A stretch of DNA of 64,000 nucleotides from Galaxea fascicularis (lineage: Eukaryota > Cnidaria > Anthozoa > Scleractinia > Euphylliidae): assembly GCA_948470475.1 (NCBI GenBank), contig OX419338.1:26945636-27009635 (forward strand), written 5' to 3'. The notes below the pieces were generated by a model. That model made no database searches and was not told where the DNA came from. It saw only the letters and a program-made list of their open reading frames with translations. Below are positions 1 to 9,127 of this stretch, piece by piece. The position numbers and the translations under genes were made by a program. Position 1 is the first letter of the stretch. Each line of letters starts with the position of its first letter.

Positions 1-16
1 CGCAAACATGTTTGAA

Positions 17-481
17 TCAAACGAAATGTGGAAAATCACGAGATGCTACGTGCACCACATCTTCTAGTTTAACATCCATCGGAAAGACATTGGATTTGAT
101 GTAATTTCGTATCCGATCCCTGGTGGCCTGGTCCGTCGTTCTCGACCATGCTTCGTCTTGTTGTAAAATATGTCTCGCCTTCTTGAACTTATCCGACTGA
201 GACAAGTGCCTGAAGTGGTCAAAAAAATGTTTGCGAAACATGTGATGCCCCGTATCCGGAATGGGTGCTACATCCTCCTTCAGGAGTTGGAGGGCATTCT
301 GGGGGGTCAACTTGTCCTCGTGAGTGTTTTCTATTTCGCGAATCGTCCGTAGCACAGCCAGTCGCTTATTTCGATTCTTGGTCGTTTGCTCGGATCCGAG
401 ATAAGTTTCCATGCTGTCCAGGTGTTCTCGCAAGAGTTTTAAGACCTCGGGGTCATGCAACGGGTTGTTTTTCAGCGCCAT
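17..481 (-). CDS. Unknown 154-aa protein of the virus-like block
   Basis: I do not recognise this protein. It is highly charged and probably mostly helical, with many Lys, Arg, Glu and His residues and no signal peptide or membrane segment. The frame stays open upstream to 700, but the Met at 481 is preferred. It leaves a 19-bp gap to the divergent gene starting at 501, whereas the longer reading would run antisense through that gene. The closely spaced divergent pair fits the compact layout of the first 11.7 kb. It could be a small virion or regulatory protein, but nothing in the sequence assigns a role. Confidence 0.5.
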   Translation of the reverse strand: MALKNNPLHDPEVLKLLREHLDSMETYLGSEQTTKNRNKRLAVLRTIREIENTHEDKLTPQNALQLLKEDVAPIPDTGHHMFRKHFFDHFRHLSQSDKFKKARHILQQDEAWSRTTDQATRDRIRNYIKSNVFPMDVKLEDVVHVASRDFPHFV

Positions 482-500
482 AGCAAATCGCGGTGTGGAA

Positions 501-1112
501 ATGGAGAGTTTCAAGAGGTTAGTAGGAAGTGCCGAGAGACGCGTTCGACGATCGATGGAGACGGCTGTGGCGTCCATTATCAGAACGTTTTCCGACACCT
601 CGCGACTGCATTTGATGGTCGTCCAAGGAGACGACGTTTTTGATGCGCTCTGTACATTGGAGCCGCGAGATTCCAAGGGTTTGCAAAGTGTGATGTGCAT
701 CCAAGAGGGCTATAGCCCAGGAGCACCAGTTCGTCGACGAAAATTTGGAGAATATTCGGTAGAGCTCGTGGTCTTTGAGTGGCCCTTGCTCCCGTCGAAG
801 ACGACGGCTCGATCGATCGAGGGGAATCTCGCTGAGGTATTGACAAAAGCCAAGGCAGACGAAAGGCAAGTGGATGGAATCACTCTCTTGGTCGACGACT
901 CATTTTACTCGTGCAATCCTGGTTTTGAAGAATGCTTTCTCGGGGCATTACATCGGGTGATTGAGCTTGGGCATCATCCTCGCGTCGTTATACAACGATG
1001 CGAGAACGTCCCCAAGGCTAGATTGTCGTACCCTAGCGTTGAATATTGGTCGGGAAAGTTTTTAACGCCACTCAACTTGCACGGGTTGCTGGTAAAAAAG
1101 ATCGACAGTTGA
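501..1112 (+). CDS. Unknown 203-aa protein upstream of the helicase
   Basis: The chosen start, Met at 501, gives 203 residues; the frame is open further upstream to 411, but that would overlap the divergent gene. The product is a mixed alpha/beta-looking soluble protein with no signal peptide, transmembrane segment or zinc ligands that I can identify. Its stop at 1110-1112 lies 5 bp before the ATG of the helicase at 1118, so the two may share one transcript or be a viral-style gene string. The downstream helicase and kinase run on the same strand. No family was recognised, and I assign no function. Confidence 0.55.
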   Translation: MESFKRLVGSAERRVRRSMETAVASIIRTFSDTSRLHLMVVQGDDVFDALCTLEPRDSKGLQSVMCIQEGYSPGAPVRRRKFGEYSVELVVFEWPLLPSKTTARSIEGNLAEVLTKAKADERQVDGITLLVDDSFYSCNPGFEECFLGALHRVIELGHHPRVVIQRCENVPKARLSYPSVEYWSGKFLTPLNLHGLLVKKIDS

Positions 1113-1117
1113 CAAAT

Positions 1118-1288
1118 ATGAAACGATCGCGGCAGGAAGACCCCGTCTATGCGGAAGAGATTGAGAATGCCATGGTCGTGGCGACTAAGGTGTTTAACTT
1201 TAATGACGAGGACGACGACTGGGACTGGGAGAATGACTTTCCTGGGGGCAGCGGTGCAACGCTCGATGAATGCAGAGATGACAATCAC

Positions 1289-1326
<38 letters not shown>

Positions 1327-3073
1327 ATTGGATGCCGACTACGTTAAGAAACATTTTGACGAATTGTACGTGAAAAAGGTCGTCCGTTGGATAGAGGACG
1401 AGAAGAACGTTTTCGTTACTGGATCCCCGGGTCGCGGAAAATCGACCTGCATGAGTAAGGTGATTTGCGAATTGTACGGCAAGGGAGTGAAATTGATAGT
1501 CACGGGGTCTACCGGCGCCGCTGCCGTCAACATTGGGCATGAAGCTCTGGAGGAACTCTCGAAAGCCGTGGACCAAGAATTGTTAGCGAGCGAGTTGGGG
1601 ACGATTCTTGCCCCGGCCACCGCTCACAGTGCCTTTGGCTTGCGATTGAACGAAAATCGTTGGCTCGACGAAGCGAGGAAAAATGACAGAACGATCGAGT
1701 TTTTCATGAACCGGTACGTGCGCCAACACCAACAAAAACGCAGCGAATTCCTGAGAACAAATCGCGATGCGTCGTGTAGCGAAGTTCCGGCCATCGCATA
1801 CGCCAAGGTGGTGATTGTTGACGAGGTTTCCATGCTAGACGGCCTTTTGATAGACGCTTTAGACGAGGTGGGTAGATTTTGGTGGCCAGAACGAAAAGAT
1901 ATTCCGTTCGGGGGACTGGTGATGGTATTTGTCGGAGATTTTCAACAATTGCCGCCGGTGAATAGTGGTACGCGACAGAACCCCATCTACTTGTTCGAGA
2001 ATGCCAAATGGACCAAAACGACGTCTACGGGAGGCTGGGTAGATCGTGTTCTGAAACTCGAGACCAACATTCGACAAGAGGGGGACCTCGAGTACGGAAA
2101 GCTCCTCGATCGCATGACAATGAACGCGTTGTTGGAAGAGGACGTGAAGTTGCTCGAGAGGTGCGTGTTGAGATCGCCCAATGGTACCATGGGTCGAGAT
2201 TTAGCCATGAATCCGTACATCATGCCTTACGTTCCTAGGATCTTCACAAGCAAGGTGGAGATCGCTCGGTATACGAAAAGAGTGTTGCAAGAGGTTCCCG
2301 ACGACCAAAGGATAATGTTGAAAACCAGGCAGGAATACGAACCTAGCGAGGACAGAATCTTTCTCGCTTACAACAGGATGGAGATTGTGACAAGGGTCAA
2401 AGATTTCGTCGCCAAGACGATTGCCGATTGCGACAAGGAGTTGTTCGTCGGGTGTCCAGTCCGATTTTTGGAAAATAAAGATCTGGGGGACGGAGTGGTG
2501 AACGGAGCCATCGGTACGTTCAAGGGAGTCAGCGACAAAGGTGGGCATCCCATCGTGGAATTGAAAAATGGAAAATTGTATACGCTCTCGCGGTCCTCTG
2601 CATCGATCCACCTCGACGACTATACGATCCGGGAACGTCGCTTGATTGAAAGTGGACGTCTTCGCCCTAGCTCCGATCGACCGTTGGCCAAGTTCACGTT
2701 TAGGTACTATCCCCTCAAGATGGCCCTAGCCATGACGCCGTATGCACTGCAAGGTTGTACGTTGGAAACGGCCATCATTCACCCCAACGTTGCTTACGAC
2801 AACGAGTACACGACGATCGAGTGTCTTTTGGTGGCATTGAGCCGGCTCCGTTCCAGTGGCATCGACAAACCGCATAAGGCCAAGACGACTGTGGCGATAC
2901 CGAAACCGACGATGCATTCACCCGACGATGACGACGACGATGGCGGCGATGCCGCAAAACCGTACGGGCTGTATCTGACGCGATTCAAACCATTTCCGTT
3001 TTATGTCAGACCCAAAGTCAGGGAGTATATTGACAACCTAGCCGCGTATCATTCGCCACTAGGATCTAAATGA
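1118..3073 (+). CDS. SF1 DNA helicase, Pif1/herpes UL5-like
   Basis: This 651-aa ATP-dependent DNA helicase is of superfamily 1, Pif1 type. Walker A is GSPGRGKS at residues 102-109. Walker B is VDEVSM with the D-E pair at 235-236. Motif III is VGDFQQLPP at 272-280. A conserved arginine sits in ETNIRQ, motif V lies around MTPYALQGCTLE, and motif VI is ALSRLRS near 573-579. Residues about 55-70 are an almost pure Asp tract, and a second acidic run lies near the C terminus. Pif1-type helicases occur in eukaryotes, in transposons such as Helitrons and, as the UL5-type subunit of helicase-primase, in herpesviruses. No Rep/HUH domain is attached, so a Helitron is unlikely. The start at 1118 was preferred to an in-frame Met at 1046 because the latter overlaps the preceding gene. 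The stop codon overlaps the ATG of the next gene by 4 bp. The ORF looks intact. Confidence 0.88.
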
Positions 3074-4557
3074 AAAGGGCCTTGATTAAGGGCTCGTATG
3101 GGTACGTCACGTTTGACGAGGACAATGAACGTGCCATTAAACATTTTCACGAGGCACGGGAACCTTGTGCCAACAGAGAGTATATTGCTTACAAGCGCAT
3201 GGCTCCCAAACTGGACACACTGTCGGTAGCTCGATTGTGGCATTTGAACGTGGAGGACGACAAAGAGACACGGGCGACTTTTGTGACGAGCTTGGTCTTT
3301 GAGAATGCTGGATACGATCTATTCGCATGGTTTCGTTCGCAGCGGCTTTTTGATCCAGTCGATGTTTTGCTTCGCCCCTTGCTTTCGACTCTGGAACATC
3401 TGGAAGAAATCGGCCTGGTGCACAGTGATGTGCACGTGGGTAACGTTTGCGTACGTTGCGACGCGCGTGGAGAATTGAAGGCCAAATTCGTTGACTTTGG
3501 CAGGAGTGTGGTGTTGAGAGACAGCGAAGCGTGGCAGTGTCATCCCGTTTGCAGAAACTATATGATGGATCCTAAGACGAATACGGTCTCTGATCAATGC
3601 CATATACCTAACCAGAATGCCAGGGAGGCGATCATGAGAGACCTATACAACGTTAGCGCTCATCGAGACCCCATGGCTCTCGTTGCCCTGGCAGTAAGGA
3701 CCGCGGGAAGCTCGTTTCCCGGCGGGCTGACGTTGGGTCCAGCCGACGATGTGTACGGTCTGGGAATTTGCGTCGTACGGGCACTGACCAAATTGTTTGT
3801 TGCACCGAGGGAATGGAGGGCGTTTCACGAGTTGTCCGACAACCACGACTTCGACGACAAGGTGTGCATACTCGGTGACATTTTGCGACGGAACCCTGCG
3901 TGGGACGCTTCCTTTTTTACCGATTTGCACCTGAGAATGAACCCGACATCGTGTAAGCTCGAGGATGTCAAAAAGTTCGAAGCTTCGGCGCGCGCGGTCG
4001 AGATTCGCCTTCAGGGAGTCGACACGCTGTACACGCACTTTTTTGATCACATGACCGAAGTGTACGATAAAGAGACGAGCGATCTGGTCAAGGAATGCGT
4101 CCACCCCGACCGACATCATCGGTACAGGCATCGTCGACCCGAGAAGGGCAAGAGAAAAAACGACGAAGAGAGGGCGGTATTCATTCGGAAAGGTACCATG
4201 GACGTCTCGGTGGTCAGAGAGAAGGGAATCATTCACGTGTCCATCGGGCATTGTTGGGTCCTGACGGGAGAGGTGGGTTCGGGACGAGTGAAGTGGTGGC
4301 AAGCCACGAGGGGAGCCATCCTGCGCAACAATCGAGGAGCAGCCGCTTTAAAGCAGTTTATTGATAATGCTCTTGAATTGGACCGCGAGCTGAAGGAGGT
4401 AAAAAATTATGTCGATTGGCCGTTTGACTTTGAGCTGCAGAAACGGGAGTGGTTGGCAACGTTGGCTCTGCACGATCCTGGAGCGGCACGTCTTGAGCGC
4501 GATACGGAGCAAGATCTTCGGCTTCCGTCGTTCGACATGAATGGACCAACAGGATGA
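3070..4557 (+). CDS. Protein kinase, virus-type
   Basis: This 495-aa protein has a recognisable kinase core in its N-terminal half: a glycine loop KGSYGYV near residues 7-13, the beta-3 lysine in AIK (K24), catalytic loop HSDVHVGN with Asp120, the metal-binding DFG at 142-144, and a subdomain IX-like ADDVYGLG. The catalytic loop reads HSD instead of HRD, and the N-lobe is unusually short, as in divergent viral kinases. Residues about 300-495 are not recognised and carry a basic stretch rich in His and Arg. Key catalytic residues are present, so activity is expected. The ATG overlaps the helicase stop (ATGA), and the last 200 bp overlap the glycoprotein gene antisense. The neighbours suggest a virion or early regulatory kinase, which is inference. 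Confidence 0.85.
   Translation: MKRALIKGSYGYVTFDEDNERAIKHFHEAREPCANREYIAYKRMAPKLDTLSVARLWHLNVEDDKETRATFVTSLVFENAGYDLFAWFRSQRLFDPVDVLLRPLLSTLEHLEEIGLVHSDVHVGNVCVRCDARGELKAKFVDFGRSVVLRDSEAWQCHPVCRNYMMDPKTNTVSDQCHIPNQNAREAIMRDLYNVSAHRDPMALVALAVRTAGSSFPGGLTLGPADDVYGLGICVVRALTKLFVAPREWRAFHELSDNHDFDDKVCILGDILRRNPAWDASFFTDLHLRMNPTSCKLEDVKKFEASARAVEIRLQGVDTLYTHFFDHMTEVYDKETSDLVKECVHPDRHHRYRHRRPEKGKRKNDEERAVFIRKGTMDVSVVREKGIIHVSIGHCWVLTGEVGSGRVKWWQATRGAILRNNRGAAALKQFIDNALELDRELKEVKNYVDWPFDFELQKREWLATLALHDPGAARLERDTEQDLRLPSFDMNGPTG
4357..4362 (-). terminator. AATAAA overlapping the glycoprotein stop codon
   Basis: On the minus strand CAATAAAC contains both the TAA stop of the glycoprotein gene and a canonical polyadenylation hexamer. 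It lies inside the kinase coding region on the other strand. Such packing is typical of compact viral genomes. Confidence 0.5.
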
Positions 4558-5506
4558 CGACGCACGCGGTAAGGACTGCAACGAGACAGAAGGCGATGAC
4601 AATGAGGGTGGTCGAGTGAGAGGCAGAATGCGATGCCATGGGGCACGTTGGAGTGACCGAATTGCCGACCGTTTGGCGCAGTCTTGTCAGAACGCGGGCA
4701 TCCATGTCTTGCCAGAGATCCGTCGACCAAGCTTTGGCAGTGGCTGCAGCAGGACGATCCAATCCGGCGACCGGATCTCGTAACACCACTGCCGACACGT
4801 TGAAAAAGTCGACCAGCACCAACCGACCTGCGACCAGAAGAGCCACGAACCGCATCCCGTCCACACGCCCTCGAAGTCCGGTAAACGAAGGGCCGTCCAA
4901 CTGCAGCGTCTTGTCCCACGTTGGGGGTGACAAGAGTACGGTGACGGATGCGAGTCTCGTCGCAAAGGTCAGGTTGTGTAGGGCGGTTTGAGAATCGAGA
5001 CGCGAGGAAAGAGGGTGCAGCACGATGGCAGCGGTGGCTTCGGCCGTGGGGATGGCCAAAGTACCTCTTGCAGTGGTATTGATGCATTGGCCGTGATCGA
5101 AGACTATGTCCCTGACGCCAAGTTGGTCGGCAGTCGAGACGAGAAGTGCACAGTACGTTGGTCCCTTGAGATCCACTAGCACTGAGATGGGGGTCTTTAC
5201 CAGAACGAGTCCTTCGACGCAAAACGGGCGGATTATGATTCGACGCGTGCTCAATCGGAGTGCCCGTTTGACGATGGCTACGAGATTGCTTCCCGGACAC
5301 GGGATGGCATTTTGCTCGGGGATCTGATAGACGATCACGTCGTCTGGAGCTATCCACAAGGTCGTCAACGTACTGCGATCTAGCACTGTTACGTCTCTGG
5401 CATGACCGACGCAAGAATGGTCGTTGCACTTTAACGTTTGGGACTGTACTCGAGAAACTGCGACGATGAGGAATGTAAAGAGAAGAAAGATGACCGTCAC
5501 GACCAT
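4358..5506 (-). CDS. Type I membrane glycoprotein
   Basis: The 382-aa product has a clear signal peptide (hydrophobic residues 1-20, likely cleavage near 22), a long ectodomain with several cysteines, N-glycosylation sequons at about N143, N178 and N236, one transmembrane helix at about 300-322, and a 60-residue Pro- and Gln-rich tail. Alternating short hydrophobic strands in the ectodomain would suit a beta-rich fold, possibly a beta-helix; this is a guess. The last 66 codons lie antisense to the kinase 3' end. The stop codon is embedded in an AATAAA signal. In the setting of this block it is a candidate envelope or surface protein. No homologue was recognised. Confidence 0.72.
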   Translation of the reverse strand: MVVTVIFLLFTFLIVAVSRVQSQTLKCNDHSCVGHARDVTVLDRSTLTTLWIAPDDVIVYQIPEQNAIPCPGSNLVAIVKRALRLSTRRIIIRPFCVEGLVLVKTPISVLVDLKGPTYCALLVSTADQLGVRDIVFDHGQCINTTARGTLAIPTAEATAAIVLHPLSSRLDSQTALHNLTFATRLASVTVLLSPPTWDKTLQLDGPSFTGLRGRVDGMRFVALLVAGRLVLVDFFNVSAVVLRDPVAGLDRPAAATAKAWSTDLWQDMDARVLTRLRQTVGNSVTPTCPMASHSASHSTTLIVIAFCLVAVLTACVVILLVHSCRTTEAEDLAPYRAQDVPLQDRAEPTLPTTPVSAAQSQTANRHNFLPPSARGPIQEHYQ

Positions 5507-5972
5507 TTTTGTCTATTTTTTTTTGTTTTGTTTTGAAATCTTTAATGTTCGGGCTATGTACGCGAGTTTTGTCGCATATTTTTTTTCTTAATAAACATGT
5601 ATAAACACGCAATGTGATTTTCGTCTTTTTCATTTATTCCCTCTCTTCTCTCCCATGTGTTTCGTGTTTCAAGATTCGGCTGTGTCTACGCCAACGCAAG
5701 GGACCGGGATCTATCACGTTGAATGTACACGGGGTAAGCAATCGCGGCCCGAGTTGGTGTTTTGTCTCGTCTTACACGCCAATACCTCAGATCGTTCCTG
5801 AGGGTATTGCACTTTCGCGCATTATTGCGAGGGCATTTCATGGGTTTGAAGTGATATTTTTCTTCTTAGATTGTCAAAAGGTTAAACTTTTCGTTTTTAT
5901 TGATCTGGATACAGACGCAGGCAATTATAAACAAAATCGTTTCCGTTATTCTCTGTAGCCCCTTTCACCGAG
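5507..5972. other. Intergenic stretch, no supported gene
   Basis: T-rich sequence just upstream of the glycoprotein start, with AATAAA on the plus strand at 5590-5595 and on the minus strand at 5633-5638. A 114-codon plus-strand ORF lies at 5614-5958. It is of low complexity at its start and matches no family, so it is not called. The region probably holds the glycoprotein promoter and downstream signals. Confidence 0.4.
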
Positions 5973-5978
5973 TTTATT
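5973..5978 (-). terminator. AATAAA poly(A) signal of the GRF-finger gene
   Basis: TTTATT on the plus strand, i.e. AATAAA on the minus strand, lies about 29 bp downstream of the stop codon at 6007, the expected place for a 3' processing signal. Confidence 0.5.
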
Positions 5979-6006
5979 ATTGCTATTTTTGCGATGCGTT
6001 TTTGTT

Positions 6007-6483
6007 CTACCATCGGAAATGACGCGGCATGGCGTGAGAGGTGAGTGTGTAGACAACTCCTTCTTTTGCTACTTTCCGCATCCGTCGCTTTTCTTCCGTC
6101 TCGAAATTCTTGTCAGATAATCCGGCATCGCCCCACTGAAAGAAGTTGCACAATTTACAACTGAAGTAGGGTCTCCCGGGGTTTCTTTTTGAAGTGGACA
6201 CGTGTAAAGTGCTCGGTCTGTCGCACTTACAAGACGGTGTGAAGATCTTGTACATCGGCAGTAACTTTTGACTAACGACGTCGCAATAATCGCGCAGTTT
6301 GTCGTCGAAGCAAAACACCGGGCACTTATCCACGGTACATCTATAAAACCTCCGACCCGATTTCTTGCTACGGCGACTGTCGAGAACATTCTCCTCGTGA
6401 ATGGGACACTTGACTTGCACGTGCGCAAGTTGTTTCATTTCCTCCACGGCTTTCCTCACAGAACACGTCGTCGCCTTTTTCAT
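6007..6483 (-). CDS. Double GRF-type zinc-finger protein
   Basis: This 158-aa protein has two successive zinc-binding modules. The C-terminal one (about residues 85-118) is a good zf-GRF: CKC at 85-87, then NPGRPYFSC with Cys109, C112 and a following FFQW. The N-terminal one (about 26-58) is a looser copy with CPIH at 26-29, GRRFYRC with Cys49 and a Cys at 54. GRF fingers bind single-stranded nucleic acid and occur in APE2, TOP3A and NEIL3, in transposon proteins and in large DNA viruses. Here they form the whole protein, suggesting a small nucleic-acid-binding factor. An AATAAA signal follows closely. Start choice is the only Met in the frame before the first module. A role in replication or late transcription is plausible but not shown. 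Confidence 0.72.
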   Translation of the reverse strand: MKKATTCSVRKAVEEMKQLAHVQVKCPIHEENVLDSRRSKKSGRRFYRCTVDKCPVFCFDDKLRDYCDVVSQKLLPMYKIFTPSCKCDRPSTLHVSTSKRNPGRPYFSCKLCNFFQWGDAGLSDKNFETEEKRRMRKVAKEGVVYTLTSHAMPRHFRW

Positions 6484-6779
6484 CTTGCTGCAAGCATCAA
6501 CTGGCTGGAAGGAATCAAATGCTGAACACCTCTCCGTGTCGCTTCATGAGAATCGTTGAAAACGTCCGTGCAATTGGTATTTTGCATTAAAAAATAAACG
6601 AGTCAAACGATCACCGCTTGTCCATTTCTTTTTATTATTATTCTTTTTATTATTATTACTATTATTTTACACGTCTCGATGCAATCCGAGCATGCACGAT
6701 TTGTTACAATTTCATTAAAAGGGTTAACGTTGTAAAATTCACAAGTAGATACCGCAAATACAATGATGTCCCCGAGGTC
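6484..6779. other. Short intergenic region, T-rich
   Basis: Contains a (TTATTA)-like low-complexity stretch around 6627-6665, giving several AATAAA hexamers on the minus strand that could serve the Ig-like gene ending at 6780. No gene seen. Confidence 0.35.
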
Positions 6780-7724
6780 TCAGTTCATGTATTGCTCGTC
6801 ACAACAGGCCAGATGAGTACCAATCATCCACGACAGCGTGACGAGACCGAAATGCAAGCTCGTCGTCGGTAGAACAGAGCGTCCGACCGAGTGGTTCATC
6901 GGAACCACCTTTTGCGTGTGGTATCGGGGCGTTGCGATCTTCGTTTTGGTCTCCGTCGTAGTGAAGGTAATCGTCGACGTGATGGCAAGTGGAATGTATC
7001 GCGTCATGGTGCAAGACTCGGTCCGCGACGAGGTACTTGGATGCATTGCAATGGCGGTGGAAAGCGTCCACGGGCTTCGACCGCACGGCGACCTCTGCTT
7101 CGGACTCACCCACACTTTGACAATGCAAGAGTGTCGATCGTTGGACACGGGCCAATAAAACTCTACCTTCATCTTCGTGGCATTGTAAAAGACTTTAGGC
7201 AGTTTCTCCTCACTTTGATCGTTGACCAAGTGCTCAAATACCATGATTCCGGGAAGCATGCTACCTCCCATAACCGAGCACGTGAGTAAATCGACGCCAT
7301 CTAAGGGAACCTTCGTGAACGCGATGTTTGGGATGTTATCTGCTGGTATGACATTGACCGTCGCATTATAGTCGACGTGTGGGCTCATTTTCCCGTCTGA
7401 CGCTCTGACTACAACGTTGTGAAAGCCGACCGAAAGACCGTGCACCATTATTGACGTCATTATCGAGTTTTTCGCATCCAATCTACGCCCACCGATGGTG
7501 ACGTTTTCCACATCGACGAGGTTTCCGTCATCATCTCGATACACTCGAATGGACGGTTGAAGTTTTCGATAGCGCGGCAGCGGATCCCCCAACGAGAACC
7601 GCATGATCGCTGCCTTTCCATGGACCACGTCGTAGCTTGTTTGAATGGGGTCGAGTAGAATCAACGAGGCCGACGTCATTTTCGAGAGAAAGGAAGAAAA
7701 GACGAGTGCGAGAAACAAAGCCAT
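6780..7724 (-). CDS. Ig-like membrane protein
   Basis: The 314-aa product begins with a signal peptide (MALFLALVFSSFLS, cleavage around 18-20), followed by two beta-rich segments. The second has the spacing of an Ig-like domain, with LLTCSV and, about 50 residues later, a Tyr-Trp and a HSCIVKVWV strand forming the expected Cys pair. N-glycosylation sequons are present (NVT, NAT twice). The region after about 205 is Ser/Thr-rich and stalk-like. A hydrophobic stretch near residues 285-305 with a short tail may be a membrane anchor. Viral Ig-like proteins often act in adhesion or immune modulation, but no specific ligand can be inferred. Its first 24 bp and its upstream region have been copied in the tandem duplication next to it. 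Confidence 0.6.
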   Translation of the reverse strand: MALFLALVFSSFLSKMTSASLILLDPIQTSYDVVHGKAAIMRFSLGDPLPRYRKLQPSIRVYRDDDGNLVDVENVTIGGRRLDAKNSIMTSIMVHGLSVGFHNVVVRASDGKMSPHVDYNATVNVIPADNIPNIAFTKVPLDGVDLLTCSVMGGSMLPGIMVFEHLVNDQSEEKLPKVFYNATKMKVEFYWPVSNDRHSCIVKVWVSPKQRSPCGRSPWTLSTAIAMHPSTSSRTESCTMTRYIPLAITSTITFTTTETKTKIATPRYHTQKVVPMNHSVGRSVLPTTSLHFGLVTLSWMIGTHLACCDEQYMN

Positions 7725-9127
7725 GTTTTGCTTGACGCTAAGTAACTACGAAAAGCGAGTCGTGTTTAATAAGCTTTAATGTACCATCCAAAAAAATCTA
7801 TTGCTCGTTTTTACACACACTACGCACACATCGAGTCACTGGAGACCTTCGCAGTCTCTCATATATCCGGGCGTGTCGTCTCGGGCGCGTCCACCACGTC
7901 GTCGTTGCCTCCTCGACCCACACTCCAGTATGACGGCACAGAGTGACTATCCCGAACGCGCTGTGTTAGACCCAGGTATCGCCGTTGTAGCTGTCCGTAC
8001 TCCCTTGCAATTCGATCCACCTCCTGTTGCATTTTCTGAGCACCCAGCTCGATCTTGCGTTTCTCTTCGTGTTCCTTCTTGAGATCCTTCTCGTAACTTT
8101 CGAGCGCCGATTGCATCAACGAGTGTTCGTTCGTCAGCTCTACGATCTTTGTTTGCAGATCGCCGTGCTCCCCGGTGATTCGTTCGATTTCTCGCTTCAG
8201 GTTGTCGCCATTCTCCGTCGACTTGATCAACTCCTCTCGCGCAAAATCCCTCTCTCGCTTTACGTATTCCAATTCTGCCGTCAGCTTCTGGGTCGCGTGT
8301 TCTTGGTGATCGCGAATCTCTCGATTCCGCTCTTGCAGCTCGGCGATTTCTTCATTTAGCCGCCTCCTCTGTGCAACATTGACGAGTGCGAAAAACAAAG
8401 CCATGTTTTGCTTGACGCTAAGTAACTACGAAAAGCGAGTCGTGTTTAATAAGCTTTAATGTACCATCCAAAAAAATCTATTGCTCGTTTTTACACACAC
8501 TACGCACACATCGAGTCACTGGAGACCTTCGCAGTCTCGCATGTGGTCCTCCAACAACCCACAATGAAATATCCGTTCGCACGTCGGACACTGCAGCTCG
8601 TTGCTCCGTATATCCGGGCGTGTCGTCTCGGGCGCGTCCACCACGTCGTCGTTGCCTCCTCGACCCACACTCCAGTATGACGGCACAGAGTGACTATCCC
8701 GAATGCGCTGTGTTAGACCCAGGTATCGCCGTTGTAGCTGTCCGTACTCCCTTGCAATTCGATCCACCTCCTGTTGCATTTTCTGAGCACCCAGCTCGAT
8801 CTTGCGTTTCTCTTCGTGTTCCTTCTTGAAATCCTTCTCGTAACTTTCGAGCGCCGATTGCATCAGCGAGCGTTCGTTCGTCAGCTCTACGATCTTTGCT
8901 TCCAGATCGCCGTGCTCCCCGGTGATTCGTTCGATTTCTCGCTTCAGGTTGTCCCCATTCTCCGTCGACTTGATCAACTCCTCTCGCGCGAAATTCCTCT
9001 CTCGCTTTACGTATTCCAATTCTGCCGTCAGCTTCTGGGTCGCGTGTTCTTGGCGATCGCGAATCTCTCGATTCCGCTCTTGCAGCTCGGCGATTTCTTC
9101 ATTTAGCCGCCTCGTCTGTGCAACATT
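7701..9127. repeat. Direct tandem duplication, 680 + 747 bp
   Basis: Copy 1 spans 7701-8380 and copy 2 spans 8381-9127. Each starts GACGAGTGCG and ends GTGCAACATT. Each contains the first codons of the Ig-like gene, the intergenic region, and the 3' half of the coiled-coil gene. Copy 1 lacks about 67 bp present in copy 2 at about 8538-8604. Outside that deletion they differ at only a dozen or so bases. Confidence 0.9.
7859..8404 (-). CDS. Chimeric gene: Ig-gene start fused to coiled-coil fragment
   Basis: The 181-aa ORF starts with eight codons from the Ig-like gene (MALFFALV, one change from MALFLALV). It then passes at the duplication junction into the C-terminal half of the coiled-coil protein (from RRLNEEIAEL on). 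It ends early at RPDI because a 67-bp deletion removed the terminal zinc finger. Its upstream region (8405-8515) is a copy of the Ig-gene promoter region, so it could be expressed like that gene. The truncated signal peptide is probably not functional, since charged residues follow at once. It differs from the parent in seven residues, whereas only about four silent changes are visible. It may be a truncated competitor of the parent or a non-functional by-product. Confidence 0.65.
   Translation of the reverse strand: MALFFALVNVAQRRRLNEEIAELQERNREIRDHQEHATQKLTAELEYVKRERDFAREELIKSTENGDNLKREIERITGEHGDLQTKIVELTNEHSLMQSALESYEKDLKKEHEEKRKIELGAQKMQQEVDRIAREYGQLQRRYLGLTQRVRDSHSVPSYWSVGRGGNDDVVDAPETTRPDI

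Noticed and set aside
17..700. Full 227-codon reading of the first minus-strand ORF
   Set aside because: The extra 73 codons run antisense through the divergent gene. The Met at 481 gives a normal divergent pair.
1118..3073. Helitron transposon helicase
   Set aside because: There is no Rep/HUH domain, no CTRR-hairpin end was seen, and the neighbours are virus-like genes.
5614..5958. 114-codon plus-strand ORF between glycoprotein and GRF-finger genes
   Set aside because: Hydrophobic low-complexity start, no family, overlaps probable promoter and poly(A) signals.
6838..7289. Plus-strand and second minus-strand ORFs across the Ig-like gene
   Set aside because: They are frame shadows; only the minus-strand 6780-7724 frame has a signal peptide and Ig-like spacing.
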